From IMG/VR virus record IMGVR_UViG_3300020159_000733, positions 1 through 33,653 of that record: a stretch of DNA of 33,653 bases; one strand, 5' to 3'. This document shows positions 7,601-16,495 of this stretch, piece by piece. The stretch is from a virus. Within the stretch, counting starts at the first letter, position 1, and each line of letters starts with the position of its first letter. The position numbers were made by a program, and so were the translations under genes. The notes under the pieces were generated by a model that saw only the letters and a program-made list of their open reading frames with translations, ran no database searches and was not told the origin of the DNA.

Positions 7601-9886
7601 ATGGCCCAAGGCTATGATCCCGACTTGATCCCGCAGGGCGCTGGGGGAGCAACCAATCTTGGCTACGACCCCAAGACGGGCTTTGCCTTGGGTTCCAATA
7701 ACCGTTCCAAGTCAGAAACGAAGCTCGAAGACGGAAAAATGGAGTACGAATACGAGCGCGAGAACGAAGACGAGGGAGACTACGAAAGCGAAGATGAAGG
7801 CGAAACTGAACTTGATCCTATGGACGAGGAGGAGTTCCGCTATACCGTCAAGCAGGCGATAGAGGACTCCCAGACCTACATCGACAGCTACCTCGCTCCT
7901 CAGCGTGAGCGGGCGATGGCCTATTACCTGGCTGAACCCTTCGGCAACGAAGAGGACGGTCGCTCTCAGGTTGTTCTGACCGAGGTCCGCGACACCGTTC
8001 TGGCGATGGTTCCGTCTCTGCTGCGTATCTTTACCGGCGGAGACAAGGTAATTGAGTTTGTGCCAAAGTCGCAGGAAGACGTTGCTCCTGCTGAGCAGGC
8101 CACCGATCTCCTCAACCACATCTTCTATCAGGAAAACCCTGGCTTCCGTATTCTCCACGACGCCATCAAAGACGGCTTGCTGCTAAAGACTGGCATCCTG
8201 ACTTGGTACAAGTTGGATGACGAGAAAGTTGAGCATTACTCCTACTCGGGCCTGTCGCGCGAAGAGGCAATCTTCATCACGCAAGACGCTGACGTTCAGA
8301 TCGACGAGTACGAGGAAGAAACGGATTTGATGACCGGCCAAACGCAGGTCGAAATGAAAATCCGGCGCATTCGTAAGAATCCTCGTTACATTGTCGAATC
8401 AGTCCCGCCTGAGCAGTTCCTGATCGACAACGAGGCGACCTCGATTGACGATGCGATTTACGTCGCTCGCCGCAAGCTGACGACTATTTCTGAGCTGGTG
8501 GCGATGGGCTACCCGCGCGATATCATCGAGATGAACGCTGGAACCGGCGGCTTCGAGATGAACGGCGAGGTGATTACCCGAAACCCGGCTGACCAGTCGT
8601 TTTTCGGCATCACCAGCAGCACGGATGAGTCCACGGACAAGGTGTTCTACGTTGAGAGCTACATCAAGGCTGATAAGGACGGCGACGGCATAGCGGAGCT
8701 GCACAAGGTCTGCACAGTCGGTAATGGCGCGTACATTCTCTATGAAGAGATCGTACAGGATGTGCCATTTGCGCTGCTTGAGCCCGATCCGACGCCGCAC
8801 ACGATCTTTGGTCAGTCCGTTGCCGATCAAACAATGGACATCCAGCTCATCAAGTCCAGCATCATGCGCAACACGCTCGATAGCCTTGCGCAGTCGATCC
8901 ACCCGCGCACGGTCGTCGTCGAGGGTCAGGTCAACATTGATGATGTTTTGAACGTCGAAACAGGAGCTATCATCAGGGCGCGAGCACCTGGGATGGTGCA
9001 GCCGTTGACGGCTCCGTTCGTCGGCCAGCAGGCTCTTGGCGTGATGGCGTACCTGGATGAGATCAAAACCCAAAGGACCGGCATCTCTCGCGCTTCTCAG
9101 GGCCTCGACGCTGAGGCTCTTCAATCCACGACGAGGTCCGCTGTACAGGCGCAGCTTTCGTCGTCCCAAGAGCGAATTGAAATGATTGCCCGCCTCTTCG
9201 CGGATGGCCTGAAGCGTTGCTTCAAGGGCGTCCTGAAGATGGTGATCCAGCATCAGGACAAGCCGAAGATCATCCGGCTGCGCAATCAGTTTGTTCCGGT
9301 TGATCCGCGAGGCTGGGACTCCTCGATGGATATGATCGTCAACATCGCTCTGGGCCGTGGGTCTGATGAACAGCGCATGGTCTTCCTGCAGGGCATCCTA
9401 GCCCAGCAGAAAGAGATCATCGCGAACTTCGGACCTTACAATCCGCTTGTGTCCTTGGAGCAGTATCGCGACACGCTGTCTGAGATCACCAAGCTGTCGG
9501 GCTACATGGACCCGTCCAAGTTCTTCAAGGAGGTCTCGCCGCAGGAGGTGGAAGCCTTCATGCAGCAACAGCAGCAGAAGCCTCAGCAGCCTGATCCGGC
9601 AACGCTTCTCGCTCAGGTCGAGGCCGAAAAGATCAAGGCCGACATCGTGATTAGCGCCGCTAAGCAGGAGCTGGAGCGTCAGAAGGCTGCGGCTCAGGCC
9701 GACTTCGAGCGCGACAAGCTGTATGTTGATGCGATGCTTCGGGCTACGGAAATCGAGGCGAAGTACAACACCCAAGTCGATATGGCGCTCATCAAGGGCG
9801 AGGTTGAGCGTCAGCGAGCTGAGATCCAGCAGATGTTCAAAACCGCTCAGGCTCCTGCGCCTGCAGACATTGGAGGGTTTCAGTGA
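7601..9886 (+). CDS. Portal protein
   Basis: 761 residues, the size of P22/SU10-like podoviral portals. An acidic N-terminus (about residues 40-80) leads into a long helical region (QAIEDSQTYIDSYLAPQRER, MVPSLLRIFTGGDKVIEFVP) with DLLNHIFYQENPGF and IRKNPRYIVESVPPEQFLID typical of this group. The last 130 residues form a Gln-rich coiled coil (EVEAFMQQQQQKPQQ and KQELERQKAAAQADFERDK), corresponding to a barrel/crown region. It forms the dodecameric DNA gateway between capsid and tail and docks TerL. A 4-base GTGA overlap links it to the next gene. Confidence 0.92.
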   Translation: MAQGYDPDLIPQGAGGATNLGYDPKTGFALGSNNRSKSETKLEDGKMEYEYERENEDEGDYESEDEGETELDPMDEEEFRYTVKQAIEDSQTYIDSYLAPQRERAMAYYLAEPFGNEEDGRSQVVLTEVRDTVLAMVPSLLRIFTGGDKVIEFVPKSQEDVAPAEQATDLLNHIFYQENPGFRILHDAIKDGLLLKTGILTWYKLDDEKVEHYSYSGLSREEAIFITQDADVQIDEYEEETDLMTGQTQVEMKIRRIRKNPRYIVESVPPEQFLIDNEATSIDDAIYVARRKLTTISELVAMGYPRDIIEMNAGTGGFEMNGEVITRNPADQSFFGITSSTDESTDKVFYVESYIKADKDGDGIAELHKVCTVGNGAYILYEEIVQDVPFALLEPDPTPHTIFGQSVADQTMDIQLIKSSIMRNTLDSLAQSIHPRTVVVEGQVNIDDVLNVETGAIIRARAPGMVQPLTAPFVGQQALGVMAYLDEIKTQRTGISRASQGLDAEALQSTTRSAVQAQLSSSQERIEMIARLFADGLKRCFKGVLKMVIQHQDKPKIIRLRNQFVPVDPRGWDSSMDMIVNIALGRGSDEQRMVFLQGILAQQKEIIANFGPYNPLVSLEQYRDTLSEITKLSGYMDPSKFFKEVSPQEVEAFMQQQQQKPQQPDPATLLAQVEAEKIKADIVISAAKQELERQKAAAQADFERDKLYVDAMLRATEIEAKYNTQVDMALIKGEVERQRAEIQQMFKTAQAPAPADIGGFQ

Positions 9887-10539
9887 AACCCTTTAATGCA
9901 GAGCAGATAGAAGCGCCTACTGCTTTGATGATGGAAAACGGTATCTATTTCTTCCATGTGCATCGGTTTGCGCATGACGATGTTGCGCACGCTCTGAAGA
10001 TGTTCAAGTGGGCCGATCCTCCCAAGGGAGCGCGCATCTTGGACATCGGCTGCGGTGTTGGGGCGATGGCTATCTCATGGTCTGCCTTTGACGAGACGAT
10101 GAAGTTCTCATGCCTGAACATTAGCGAATATCAGCTTTCCTTAGTCCCTGATGTGTTCGATAGGGTGCATGGCGACATGCACGATATGCCGTTTAAGGAC
10201 AAAACCTTCGACGCAGCTATCTGCTGCTTCACCATCGGGCATGGAAATCATCGGCAGGTTTTTGAGGAAGCTGCGCGCGTCCTGAAGGTTGATGGCGTCT
10301 TCTTCCTATACGACATGATACCTGCTGACGCGGACTACACCCGCCTGCACGATCTCAGCTACAACCTGCTACCAAAGTCTGAGATAGAGAGCATGGCTAG
10401 GGCGGCTGGGTTCGCTTTGGACTTTTACATGGAGCCGCAGGACAACGGAGATTTGTTCGAGCGTCTCCCAATAGCCAAGCCTGTTTTCTCTGGAATGCGC
10501 CCGGCAATCTGGCGCTTTGAAAAGAGGGATGATGTCTAG
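9883..10539 (+). CDS. Class I SAM-dependent methyltransferase
   Basis: 218 residues with a Rossmann methyltransferase core: motif I ARILDIGCGVGAMAI (about 46-60), an acidic strand-2 region, GDMHDMPFKDKTFDAAICCF (motifs II/III) and EEAARVLKVDGVFFLYDM. It resembles the UbiE/Methyltransf_11 group, so a small molecule or a sugar is a more likely substrate than DNA. It begins with GTG overlapping the portal stop; GGAGG precedes it. Its place between portal and scaffold is unusual and suggests a moron-like insertion or a virion-modifying role. The substrate is unknown. Confidence 0.82.
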   Translation: MKPFNAEQIEAPTALMMENGIYFFHVHRFAHDDVAHALKMFKWADPPKGARILDIGCGVGAMAISWSAFDETMKFSCLNISEYQLSLVPDVFDRVHGDMHDMPFKDKTFDAAICCFTIGHGNHRQVFEEAARVLKVDGVFFLYDMIPADADYTRLHDLSYNLLPKSEIESMARAAGFALDFYMEPQDNGDLFERLPIAKPVFSGMRPAIWRFEKRDDV

Positions 10540-10786
10540 TTTCGAGAGTGAAGATCTCTGGCGCGCAGCCAAGCTGATTAACGGCGACAAGGCCGTGCAT
10601 GAGGTTTTTGACCGGATCGAGTCTCGTTGCGTGGAGGACTGGAAGGGTTCCAGCCCCGACAACGAGGCCAAGAGGATGGAGGCGTACCACATGGTGCGCG
10701 CCATAGCTGCACTGAAGTCTGAGCTAACAGCCTTGGCGGCTGAGCCTGACATTATGCAGTTTAACAGACGCTTGAAGAGAGCGTAA
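10532..10786 (+). CDS. Small helical hypothetical head-module protein
   Basis: 84 residues, mostly helical (MSSFESEDLWRAAKLINGDK ... MEAYHMVRAIAALKSELTAL). It overlaps the methyltransferase end by 8 bases and is followed 15 bases later by the scaffold. Two adjacent ATG codons (10529, 10532) are possible; the second leaves better spacing from AGAGG. Proteins like this are common between portal and scaffold genes but I cannot assign a function. Confidence 0.68.
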   Translation: MSSFESEDLWRAAKLINGDKAVHEVFDRIESRCVEDWKGSSPDNEAKRMEAYHMVRAIAALKSELTALAAEPDIMQFNRRLKRA

Positions 10787-10801
10787 CCGAGGAGTACATT
10801 A

Positions 10802-11827
10802 ATGTCAGAAGTCGAGCAATCGCAGCCTAGCGAACTCGGCCTTGCAGAAGCTGCATCGCGCATTTCCTTGCTGATGGACGGTTCGCCGCAACCGAAAGCA
10901 AAGGGAAACACGGGTAGCCCTGCCGAAGTCGAAGAGACTGAGGCGACAGCAGAGGCCGCTATTGACGCGCCGGAAGAGTCCGAGCAGGCATCGTCAGAAG
11001 ACGATTCGGAATATTCAGGTGATGCGGACGAAGCTGATGGTTCCGAAGACGCTCAGGACGAGCAAGAAGAAGATAACTCTCTCTACACCATCGTAGTCGA
11101 TGGCAAGGAACAGAAGGTTACGCTTCAAGAGGCTCTGGCGGGGTATCAGAGGCAATCAGATTACACCCGAAAAACGCAGGAGGTTGCGGAACGAAGCAAG
11201 GCCATCCAGGCGCAAGAGCAGCACATTGCTCAGGTGCGGTCGCAGTATGAAGCCTCAATCAATATGCTTGCGCAGGAGATGCAACGTTATCTCCCTCAAG
11301 AGCCTGATTGGGAAAAACTTCATCAAGACGATCCCATCAACTTCCCGATTATCGAGAAACAATGGCGAGACTACAAAGCAAATGCCGCAGCAGTGCAGCA
11401 AGAGCAGCAGCGTCTTCAGCGAGAAGTCTCTCAAAGGGAAGTCGAGCAGCGTCAGAAAATCATCGAGGAAGGTACGAAGTACATCTTCGAGCAGGTGCCT
11501 GAGTGGAAGGATCAAACTAAGTGGAATGAGGCGCGCGGTAAAATGCGCGAATACGGCAAGAAGATCGGCTATTCTGAAGACGAGCTTAATGCCGCCCTCG
11601 ATCCTCGCGCGATCCTGGTCCTTGATAAAGCGCGACGTTGGGATGCTCTACAGGCCAATCGGCCCCAGCCACAGAAGGCTGTCGCGCCGAAGCCTATGAG
11701 ACCCGGTACGCAAGCGTCTTCGCCTCGCAAGCAAACCGACGTGATGAGGGTGAAACAGCGTCTCAAATCGTCCGGCAGTGTCGATGATGCTGCTGCATTC
11801 TTCATGATGCTCGACTCCAAGAGGTAA
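10802..11827 (+). CDS. Capsid scaffolding protein
   Basis: 341 residues. Residues 30-95 are extremely acidic and low in complexity (EETEATAEAAIDAPEESEQA and DEQEEDN). Then comes YTIVVDGKEQKVTLQEALAG and YQRQSDYTRKTQEVAER, a signature of phage scaffold proteins, followed by long coiled coils (QQEQQRLQREVSQREVEQRQ). The C-terminus is basic, as expected for the segment that binds the capsid protein. It acts inside the procapsid and leaves before packaging. Its place directly before the capsid gene fits. GAGGAG precedes ATG 10802. Confidence 0.9.
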   Translation: MSEVEQSQPSELGLAEAASRISLLMDGSPQPKAKGNTGSPAEVEETEATAEAAIDAPEESEQASSEDDSEYSGDADEADGSEDAQDEQEEDNSLYTIVVDGKEQKVTLQEALAGYQRQSDYTRKTQEVAERSKAIQAQEQHIAQVRSQYEASINMLAQEMQRYLPQEPDWEKLHQDDPINFPIIEKQWRDYKANAAAVQQEQQRLQREVSQREVEQRQKIIEEGTKYIFEQVPEWKDQTKWNEARGKMREYGKKIGYSEDELNAALDPRAILVLDKARRWDALQANRPQPQKAVAPKPMRPGTQASSPRKQTDVMRVKQRLKSSGSVDDAAAFFMMLDSKR

Positions 11828-11832
11828 CTACT

Positions 11833-13817
11833 ATGGCATCTGTAACCAAAGTCACCACCTACGACAGCGTTAACGCGATCCGTGAGGATCTCGCGAATTG
11901 ACAGCTTAGCTGATCTCAGTTAGGTCATAGTTCGCTTGTTGTGAACGGCCTGGTGGGGATCATGGAAGACTGGAAACGGGTAGACCGAGAAAAAATGCAA
12001 CAGCTTGTGCAGCAATATCCAGGAACGGCTATCGCCTCTATGTACGGGGTGACATCTGGTGCTGTTTATTTCCGCATGAGGACTTACGGCATACAGCGTG
12101 GAGATCATGTTCGTGGTCCGAAAAAGAGCTTTGACCCTCCGAAAGAGGAATTAGAGCGCGCAATTTCGGAAATGAGCATGGCCAAAATCGCTGAGAGATA
12201 TGGCGTAAGTGAAACCGTTGTGTTTACTCGGTTGAAGCAGCTTGGGATTGAAGGGCCGTCTCGCTCTGAGCGCCTCAAGCGGCATGTTCGAACACCAGAG
12301 CACAACGCCAAGATAGCCGACGCTCTCACAAAGCGTACCGGTGAGTTGGCTAACAACTGGAAGGGCGGAATATCCGCTCGCGACAAGTTGGCTCGTTCGA
12401 ACAGGCAGTATTCTGCATGGAAAATGTCCGTTCTAACTCGGGACGGATTTAAGTGTATCGAGTGTGGCGTCGAGCAGGGCAAAATCTGCCAGTGCTGCGG
12501 AGCGAAAACACTTCTTCACGCGCACCATGTAGTCCCGTTCTCAAAAGCGCCTGAGCTTCGCTATGAAGTTTCAAACGGCGTGTCTCTCTGTGGTCAATGC
12601 CATTGGAAGTCACATCATGGAAAACCGGGTGAATTGCTGGAAACCCCTGAGAGCCATACAGCCACAGCGGAGCCGGTAACGGCAGACGTGAGGGCTTGAA
12701 AATGTATGGATTGGGCAATCAGCAGCCAAGCGTCCAAAGTAGGGTTCTCTCCCCAGAGTGGATGAAGGTTCAACGACTAGGCGGTGACGAAAGAATAATC
12801 CGCCCACGAGCGCCCGGCCCGATTAAAAGGGATGATATAGTCTGGACTCGTCGGAAACGGCGAGAAGCAGTGAATAAACATCGCTGCGGTAACAAATCGG
12901 TGATCTACGATATTTCGCCCGTCGATACTCCGTTCATGTCCAATATTGGCCGCGACACCGCGTCCAACACATACTTCGAGTGGCAGACCGACGCTCTTGC
13001 TTCGGCTGACACAGCGAACTTCGCCGTCGAAGGCGCGGACGCTGGCAACGCAGACTTCGACCCGACGCTTCGTGTCGCCAACTACACCCAGATCAGCACG
13101 AAGGTGATCTCGGTGTCTGGCACCGCCGATGCGACGAACAACGCTGGTATGCGCACTGTTATGGCGTACCAGACGGCGAAGAAGGCTAAGGAGCTGAAGC
13201 GCGACATGGAGGCGATCATCACCTCCAACCAAGCTGGCGCTGCTGGCTCTGGCACCTCGACCGCGCGCAAGACCGCTGGCCTTCCGACGTGGCTCATCAC
13301 CAACTCGCAGGCGAACGGCGCGACCGTTTCTGCGATGTCGGGTGCGGGCGGCAACGGCTATCCTAGCACCGCTTGGACAAACCTCTCGACGGCGACCGAC
13401 GTTGCCTTTACCGAGACGATGCTCAAGACGGCTATCCAGGAAGTCTGGACGGAAGGCGGCGACCCGAAGATCCTCATGGTCAATGCTTACAACAAGACCG
13501 TGGTTTCGGCCTTCGCTGGTCTTGCTGAGCAGCGCATTACGTACAATCGCGCTACGCCCCTGAAGATCATCGCCACGGCTGATATCTACCTTGGCGACTT
13601 CGGTGAAGTGTCGATTGTTCCGAACCGCTTCTCGCCGGGTAACTTCGCGTTCGTCCTCGACCCCGAGTACGCCTCCGTGTCCTACCTCCGCCCCTTCCGT
13701 ACGTACGACATCGCCAAGACCGGCGATTCGGACAAGAAGGAGATGGTGGTGGAATATGGCTTGCGGGTGCGTAGCGAGAAAGCACACGCTGTGGTGGCCA
13801 ACCTCATCGCCTCCTAA
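11833..13817 (+). CDS. Major capsid protein, split by a group I intron (join 11833-11898, 12900-13817)
   Basis: Exon 1 encodes 22 residues (MASVTKVTTYDSVNAIREDLAN), ending at the splice site. Exon 2 begins VIYDISPVDTPFMSNIGRDT and continues for 305 residues. Joined, REDLAN-VIYDISPVDTPF restores the usual N-terminal arm of DUF5309/SU10-type HK97-fold capsid proteins, and the total of 327 residues is normal for the family. Later motifs include YEWQTD-like FEWQTD, GTADATNNAG and FVLDPEYASVSYLRPF. GAGG at 11821-11824 serves the exon 1 ATG. In unspliced RNA, exon 1 is followed directly by TGA at 11899. A long open frame starting at 12696 fuses intron core to exon 2 and is not the real protein: its first 68 residues are intron RNA sequence. 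A terminator follows at 13827. Confidence 0.92.
11899..12899 (+). ncRNA. Group I self-splicing intron in the capsid gene
   Basis: 1001 nt. Exon end GCGAAU (11893-11898) pairs with guide GUUCGC (11930-11935), with the U.G wobble at the 5' splice site. An 8-bp hairpin (11905-11912 / 11917-11924) fills the P1 loop. P4 can be drawn from UUGGGC (12711-12716) and GCCAA (12724-12728), with the familiar GGGCAAUC..GCAGCCAAG sequence. P7 is GACUA (12775-12779, in UUCAACGACUAG) with UAGUC (12838-12842, in GAUAUAGUCU). GGCGG/CCGCC (12780-12784/12800-12804) forms an extra stem. P9 is 12847-12864 with a GAAA loop, and a further stem is 12867-12872/12882-12887. The intron ends in G (12899). Possible P10: GGUCAU (11923-11928) with exon 2 GUGAUC (12900-12905). 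The subgroup is not assigned. Confidence 0.93.
11962..12699 (+). CDS. Intron-encoded HNH homing endonuclease
   Basis: 245 residues. Two helix-turn-helix units lie at about 22-44 (GTAIASMYGVTSGAVYFRMR) and 73-96 (AKIAERYGVSETVVFTRLKQ), followed by NNWKGG (131-136), a DNA-contact element common in phage HNH enzymes. The HNH core has C165/C168 and C176/C179, HAHHVVPFS (186-194), N205 and CGQCH (210-214). It probably cuts intronless alleles of the capsid gene so that the intron copies itself. The ATG at 11962 follows GGTGGGG; a GTG at 11941 would add seven residues. The gene lies between P1 and the catalytic core, and its stop (12697-12699) runs into the likely P3 strand. Confidence 0.9.
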   Translation: MEDWKRVDREKMQQLVQQYPGTAIASMYGVTSGAVYFRMRTYGIQRGDHVRGPKKSFDPPKEELERAISEMSMAKIAERYGVSETVVFTRLKQLGIEGPSRSERLKRHVRTPEHNAKIADALTKRTGELANNWKGGISARDKLARSNRQYSAWKMSVLTRDGFKCIECGVEQGKICQCCGAKTLLHAHHVVPFSKAPELRYEVSNGVSLCGQCHWKSHHGKPGELLETPESHTATAEPVTADVRA

Positions 13818-13826
13818 TGACTAGAG

Positions 13827-13860
13827 TGAGGGGCCGTGTTAATATCGGCCCCTCATTTCT
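13827..13860 (+). terminator. Intrinsic terminator after the capsid gene
   Basis: TGAGGGGCCG (13827-13836) and CGGCCCCTCA (13846-13855) form a perfect 10-bp stem with a 9-nt AT-rich loop, followed by TTTCT. It sits ten bases after the capsid stop. Capsid genes are often followed by a partial terminator that keeps their RNA level above that of connector genes. Confidence 0.85.
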
Positions 13861-13871
13861 AGGAGGTTGTG

Positions 13872-14336
13872 ATGAGCGTTTGGGAGCGAATTGAAAAGTA
13901 CACAGTGCCTGAGCCCAATAGCGGGTGCTGGCTTTGGATTGGTGCCTGTGCAGCAGACGGATACCCTCGCATCACCATTGGTAGCCTGACTGATAAATCA
14001 AAGAAATCAGTCCGGGTGAACAGGTTCGTATGCCAGGCTTTCCACGGGTTGCCCGATGGGATGCACGCACTACACAAGTGCGACAATGTTATCTGCATTA
14101 ATCCAGACCATATTTATCCTGGAACAGCTAAGCAGAACACGAAAGACTGCATCGAGAGGCAGCGCAGAACGCAGATCAGGAGAGGCGAAGCAAACGCCAT
14201 GTCCGTTTTGAAAACTGAAGACGTGTTGTATATTCGGGAGAGTGAAAAAAGAGGCGTTGACCTTGCGACTAAATATGGCGTCTCACAGGCCACAATATCA
14301 CTGATTCGCAGCCGCAAGCTTTGGAGGCACATTTAA
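13872..14336 (+). CDS. Free-standing HNH endonuclease (HNH_3 type)
   Basis: 154 residues with GCWLWIGACAADGYPR (18-33), a VNRFVCQAFHGLPDG segment where AHR is usual, HKCDN (68-72), CINPDH (75-80) and GTAKQNTKD (84-92). A C-terminal helix-turn-helix (LATKYGVSQATISLIRSRKL) follows. It is the same subfamily as the gene at 249 but clearly diverged. AGGAGG at 13861-13866 lies five bases before ATG 13872; the GTG at 13869 is too close. The gene is wedged between the capsid terminator and the next head gene, whose ATG overlaps its stop (TAATG). It likely homes to the capsid/connector junction. Confidence 0.87.
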   Translation: MSVWERIEKYTVPEPNSGCWLWIGACAADGYPRITIGSLTDKSKKSVRVNRFVCQAFHGLPDGMHALHKCDNVICINPDHIYPGTAKQNTKDCIERQRRTQIRRGEANAMSVLKTEDVLYIRESEKRGVDLATKYGVSQATISLIRSRKLWRHI

Positions 14337-14665
14337 TGGCTGAAGAATATCGTCCTGGCTCGTTCGTGCTGGATGCAGATAGCCTGACTGGCACTGTCAG
14401 CAAGATGAGCATTACCACCGACCAAAAGCTGATCTTCGAGGATACCGTTGAGATCGACGCTTTGGGCGAGCAGAACCAGACTTTACGCAACGAAATCTCC
14501 CGCAACGAGAAGGTGCCGGATGGGATGGTGAAGGTGGCTTCCTTGCCCATGATGGTGTATCTTGACCTTCGGAAGCGGGGCATTCTTGGCGATAGGTCAG
14601 CTCTCAGACGCTGGCTGAAAACCGAGGAGGCTAGGCCTTATCGGACGCACTGGATGACGAGCTGA
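14336..14665 (+). CDS. Head-module hypothetical protein
   Basis: 109 residues (MAEEYRPGSFVLDADSLTGT ... NQTLRNEISRNEKVPDGMVK ... YLDLRKRGILGDRSALRRWL). The family function is not known to me. Its location between capsid and adaptor suggests a role in capsid completion or decoration. It starts by overlap with the HNH stop and ends by TGATG overlap with the adaptor, so its translation may now depend on the HNH gene upstream. Confidence 0.68.
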   Translation: MAEEYRPGSFVLDADSLTGTVSKMSITTDQKLIFEDTVEIDALGEQNQTLRNEISRNEKVPDGMVKVASLPMMVYLDLRKRGILGDRSALRRWLKTEEARPYRTHWMTS

Positions 14666-15288
14666 TGGCGCAGATCACCAATTACGCGACGTTGCAGTCA
14701 GCAATTGCGGACTACCTCAACCGCCAGGACCTGACATCGCAAATCCCGATGTTCATCCAGTTTGTTGAGGCGGATCTAAGCAATCGGCTTCGTTCGCGTG
14801 AAATGATCGTGGCGGATACGATCACCTCTGTGCTGGGCGATGTGCAGCTTCCTGCCGACTGGCTAGAGGCAATCAACCTCAAAATCGACGGCGGAAAGAC
14901 GCCTATTCGCTACATCACGCTGGATGAAGCTGACCAGATCACGACCTCGCAGTTCTACAGCAAGCCGAACTTCTACACGATAGTTGATGATGTGATCCGG
15001 CTTGTTCCTGCGCCTGGGCAAAACGAAGACATCGACATCCTCTACTATGCAAAGATACCGGCGCTGTCGGATAGCAATACGACAAACTGGCTGCTGTCAA
15101 AGGCTCCTGACGTTTATCTGTATGGCGCTCTTGTCCATGCCGCTCCGTTCCTTTTGGATGACCAGAGGGTCGGTACATTCGGCCAGTTCTATTCCCAGCG
15201 CGTAGACGCAATTGGGCAAGATTCCTATCGCGCTATTCATAGCGGCTCACCCCTGATTGCTAGGACAAGGAGGCCGTACTATGGCTGA
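14665..15288 (+). CDS. Adaptor / head-tail connector protein
   Basis: 207 residues with the recurring podoviral adaptor pattern: [72 protein letters not shown] and a final [18 protein letters not shown]. These match SU10-like and related adaptor proteins that form a ring below the portal. Order (capsid, small gene, adaptor, fibre) agrees. TGATG overlap defines the start. Confidence 0.8.
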   Translation: MAQITNYATLQSAIADYLNRQDLTSQIPMFIQFVEADLSNRLRSREMIVADTITSVLGDVQLPADWLEAINLKIDGGKTPIRYITLDEADQITTSQFYSKPNFYTIVDDVIRLVPAPGQNEDIDILYYAKIPALSDSNTTNWLLSKAPDVYLYGALVHAAPFLLDDQRVGTFGQFYSQRVDAIGQDSYRAIHSGSPLIARTRRPYYG

Positions 15289-16492
15289 CAGTTTTACATC
15301 GAACCTGAACCTCACGAAGCCGGAAGTCGGCGCGTCCAAGGATACGTGGGGGACGAAGCTCAACACCGATCTGGACGCCATCGACGCTCTGTTTACTGCG
15401 GGTGGATCGGGAACGTCCGTTGGTCTGAAGGTTGGATCAGGCAAGACGCTGAACGCCACAGACGGAGCTGTTCTGCTTCCCGCTGTTGCGTCTCCAGCTC
15501 AGACGGCTGAAGGTTCCGTCGTTTGGGATACTGACGACGATCTTCTAACCGTTGGCACAGGTGCTGCTCGCAAAACGATGGTAGACACCAACAGCACCCA
15601 GACCCTGACGAACAAGACGCTAACGTCTCCGGTTGTGAATACGCCGACGATCAACGGCTCGGGGGGCGCGCTGACGTTGCCTGCTGGCCCTGAAACTCTT
15701 GTTGGCCGTGCAACGACGGATACGCTGACGAACAAGACGATCAACGGCTCCAGCAACACGATCACAAACGTATCTCTGTCAACCGGCGTTACTGGCACGT
15801 TGCCGGTAGCTAATGGCGGAACTGGGGTGACGACGCTTGCGGCCAACAATGTTCTTCTGGGAAATGGGACTAGCGCTCCGCAGGCTGTAGCGCCTGGGGC
15901 GAGCGGCAATATTTTAACATCTGATGGCACGACGTGGGCATCTTCGACTCCAGCTGCCCCCCTGCCATCACAGACTGGTAACTCTGGGAAGGTGCTGACG
16001 ACAGATGGCACCGCAGCGTCATGGGGCTCCAGCATTGTCGCTGGTACAGCTCAAACGCCGACGACGACTAACGCAGATTTCACGAGTATTCCTTCTTGGG
16101 TGCGCCGCGTCACAATAGCGTTTTCGGACCTTTCTACCAACGCTTCTACGGCGGTCGCGTTGCGCCTCGGAACGGGCGGCGTCTTTGCGACCACCGGCTA
16201 TATTTGCAACATATGGATAGGCGGTTCAGGTAACAGCGGCGCTACATCAACTACCGAATTTCTGCTGGACAGCGTTTCACAATCAGCGACCGTCGCTCGA
16301 AACGGTAGTATTGTGTTGAACAACGTATCCGGTAACATCTGGGTAGCGTCGGGTCTTATCTCGCGCAGTTTTGGCGTAGTCAATTCTATGACAGGAACTG
16401 TCACTATTGGTGGCGTGCTTGACAGCGTCAGATTGCTTTCGGGCAGCGGTAATTTGTTCGACGCAGGCACCGTCAACGTCTTCTGGGAGTAG
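15281..16492 (+). CDS. Tail fibre protein
   Basis: 403 residues. The N-terminus [20 protein letters not shown] then [18 protein letters not shown] is the standard attachment domain of many podophage fibres. [17 protein letters not shown] and [17 protein letters not shown] are repeat units of the shaft, followed by [20 protein letters not shown] and a beta-rich distal region of about 150 residues that probably binds the receptor. AAGGAGG precedes ATG 15281, and the start overlaps the adaptor end by eight bases. Confidence 0.88.
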   Translation: MADSFTSNLNLTKPEVGASKDTWGTKLNTDLDAIDALFTAGGSGTSVGLKVGSGKTLNATDGAVLLPAVASPAQTAEGSVVWDTDDDLLTVGTGAARKTMVDTNSTQTLTNKTLTSPVVNTPTINGSGGALTLPAGPETLVGRATTDTLTNKTINGSSNTITNVSLSTGVTGTLPVANGGTGVTTLAANNVLLGNGTSAPQAVAPGASGNILTSDGTTWASSTPAAPLPSQTGNSGKVLTTDGTAASWGSSIVAGTAQTPTTTNADFTSIPSWVRRVTIAFSDLSTNASTAVALRLGTGGVFATTGYICNIWIGGSGNSGATSTTEFLLDSVSQSATVARNGSIVLNNVSGNIWVASGLISRSFGVVNSMTGTVTIGGVLDSVRLLSGSGNLFDAGTVNVFWE

Positions 16493-16495
16493 AAG

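Noticed and set aside
8399-9253. Minus-strand frame inside the portal gene
   Set aside because: Antisense shadow of portal coding sequence; no motif and no ribosome site.
12777-13787. Minus-strand frame of 336 codons opposite the capsid gene
   Set aside because: It spans the intron/exon junction and mirrors capsid codons; Arg/Val/His-rich, no domain.
12696-13817. A continuous 373-residue frame as the complete major capsid protein
   Set aside because: Its first 68 residues are translated from group I intron core sequence (P4, P7, P9), and the capsid N-terminus lies upstream at 11833.
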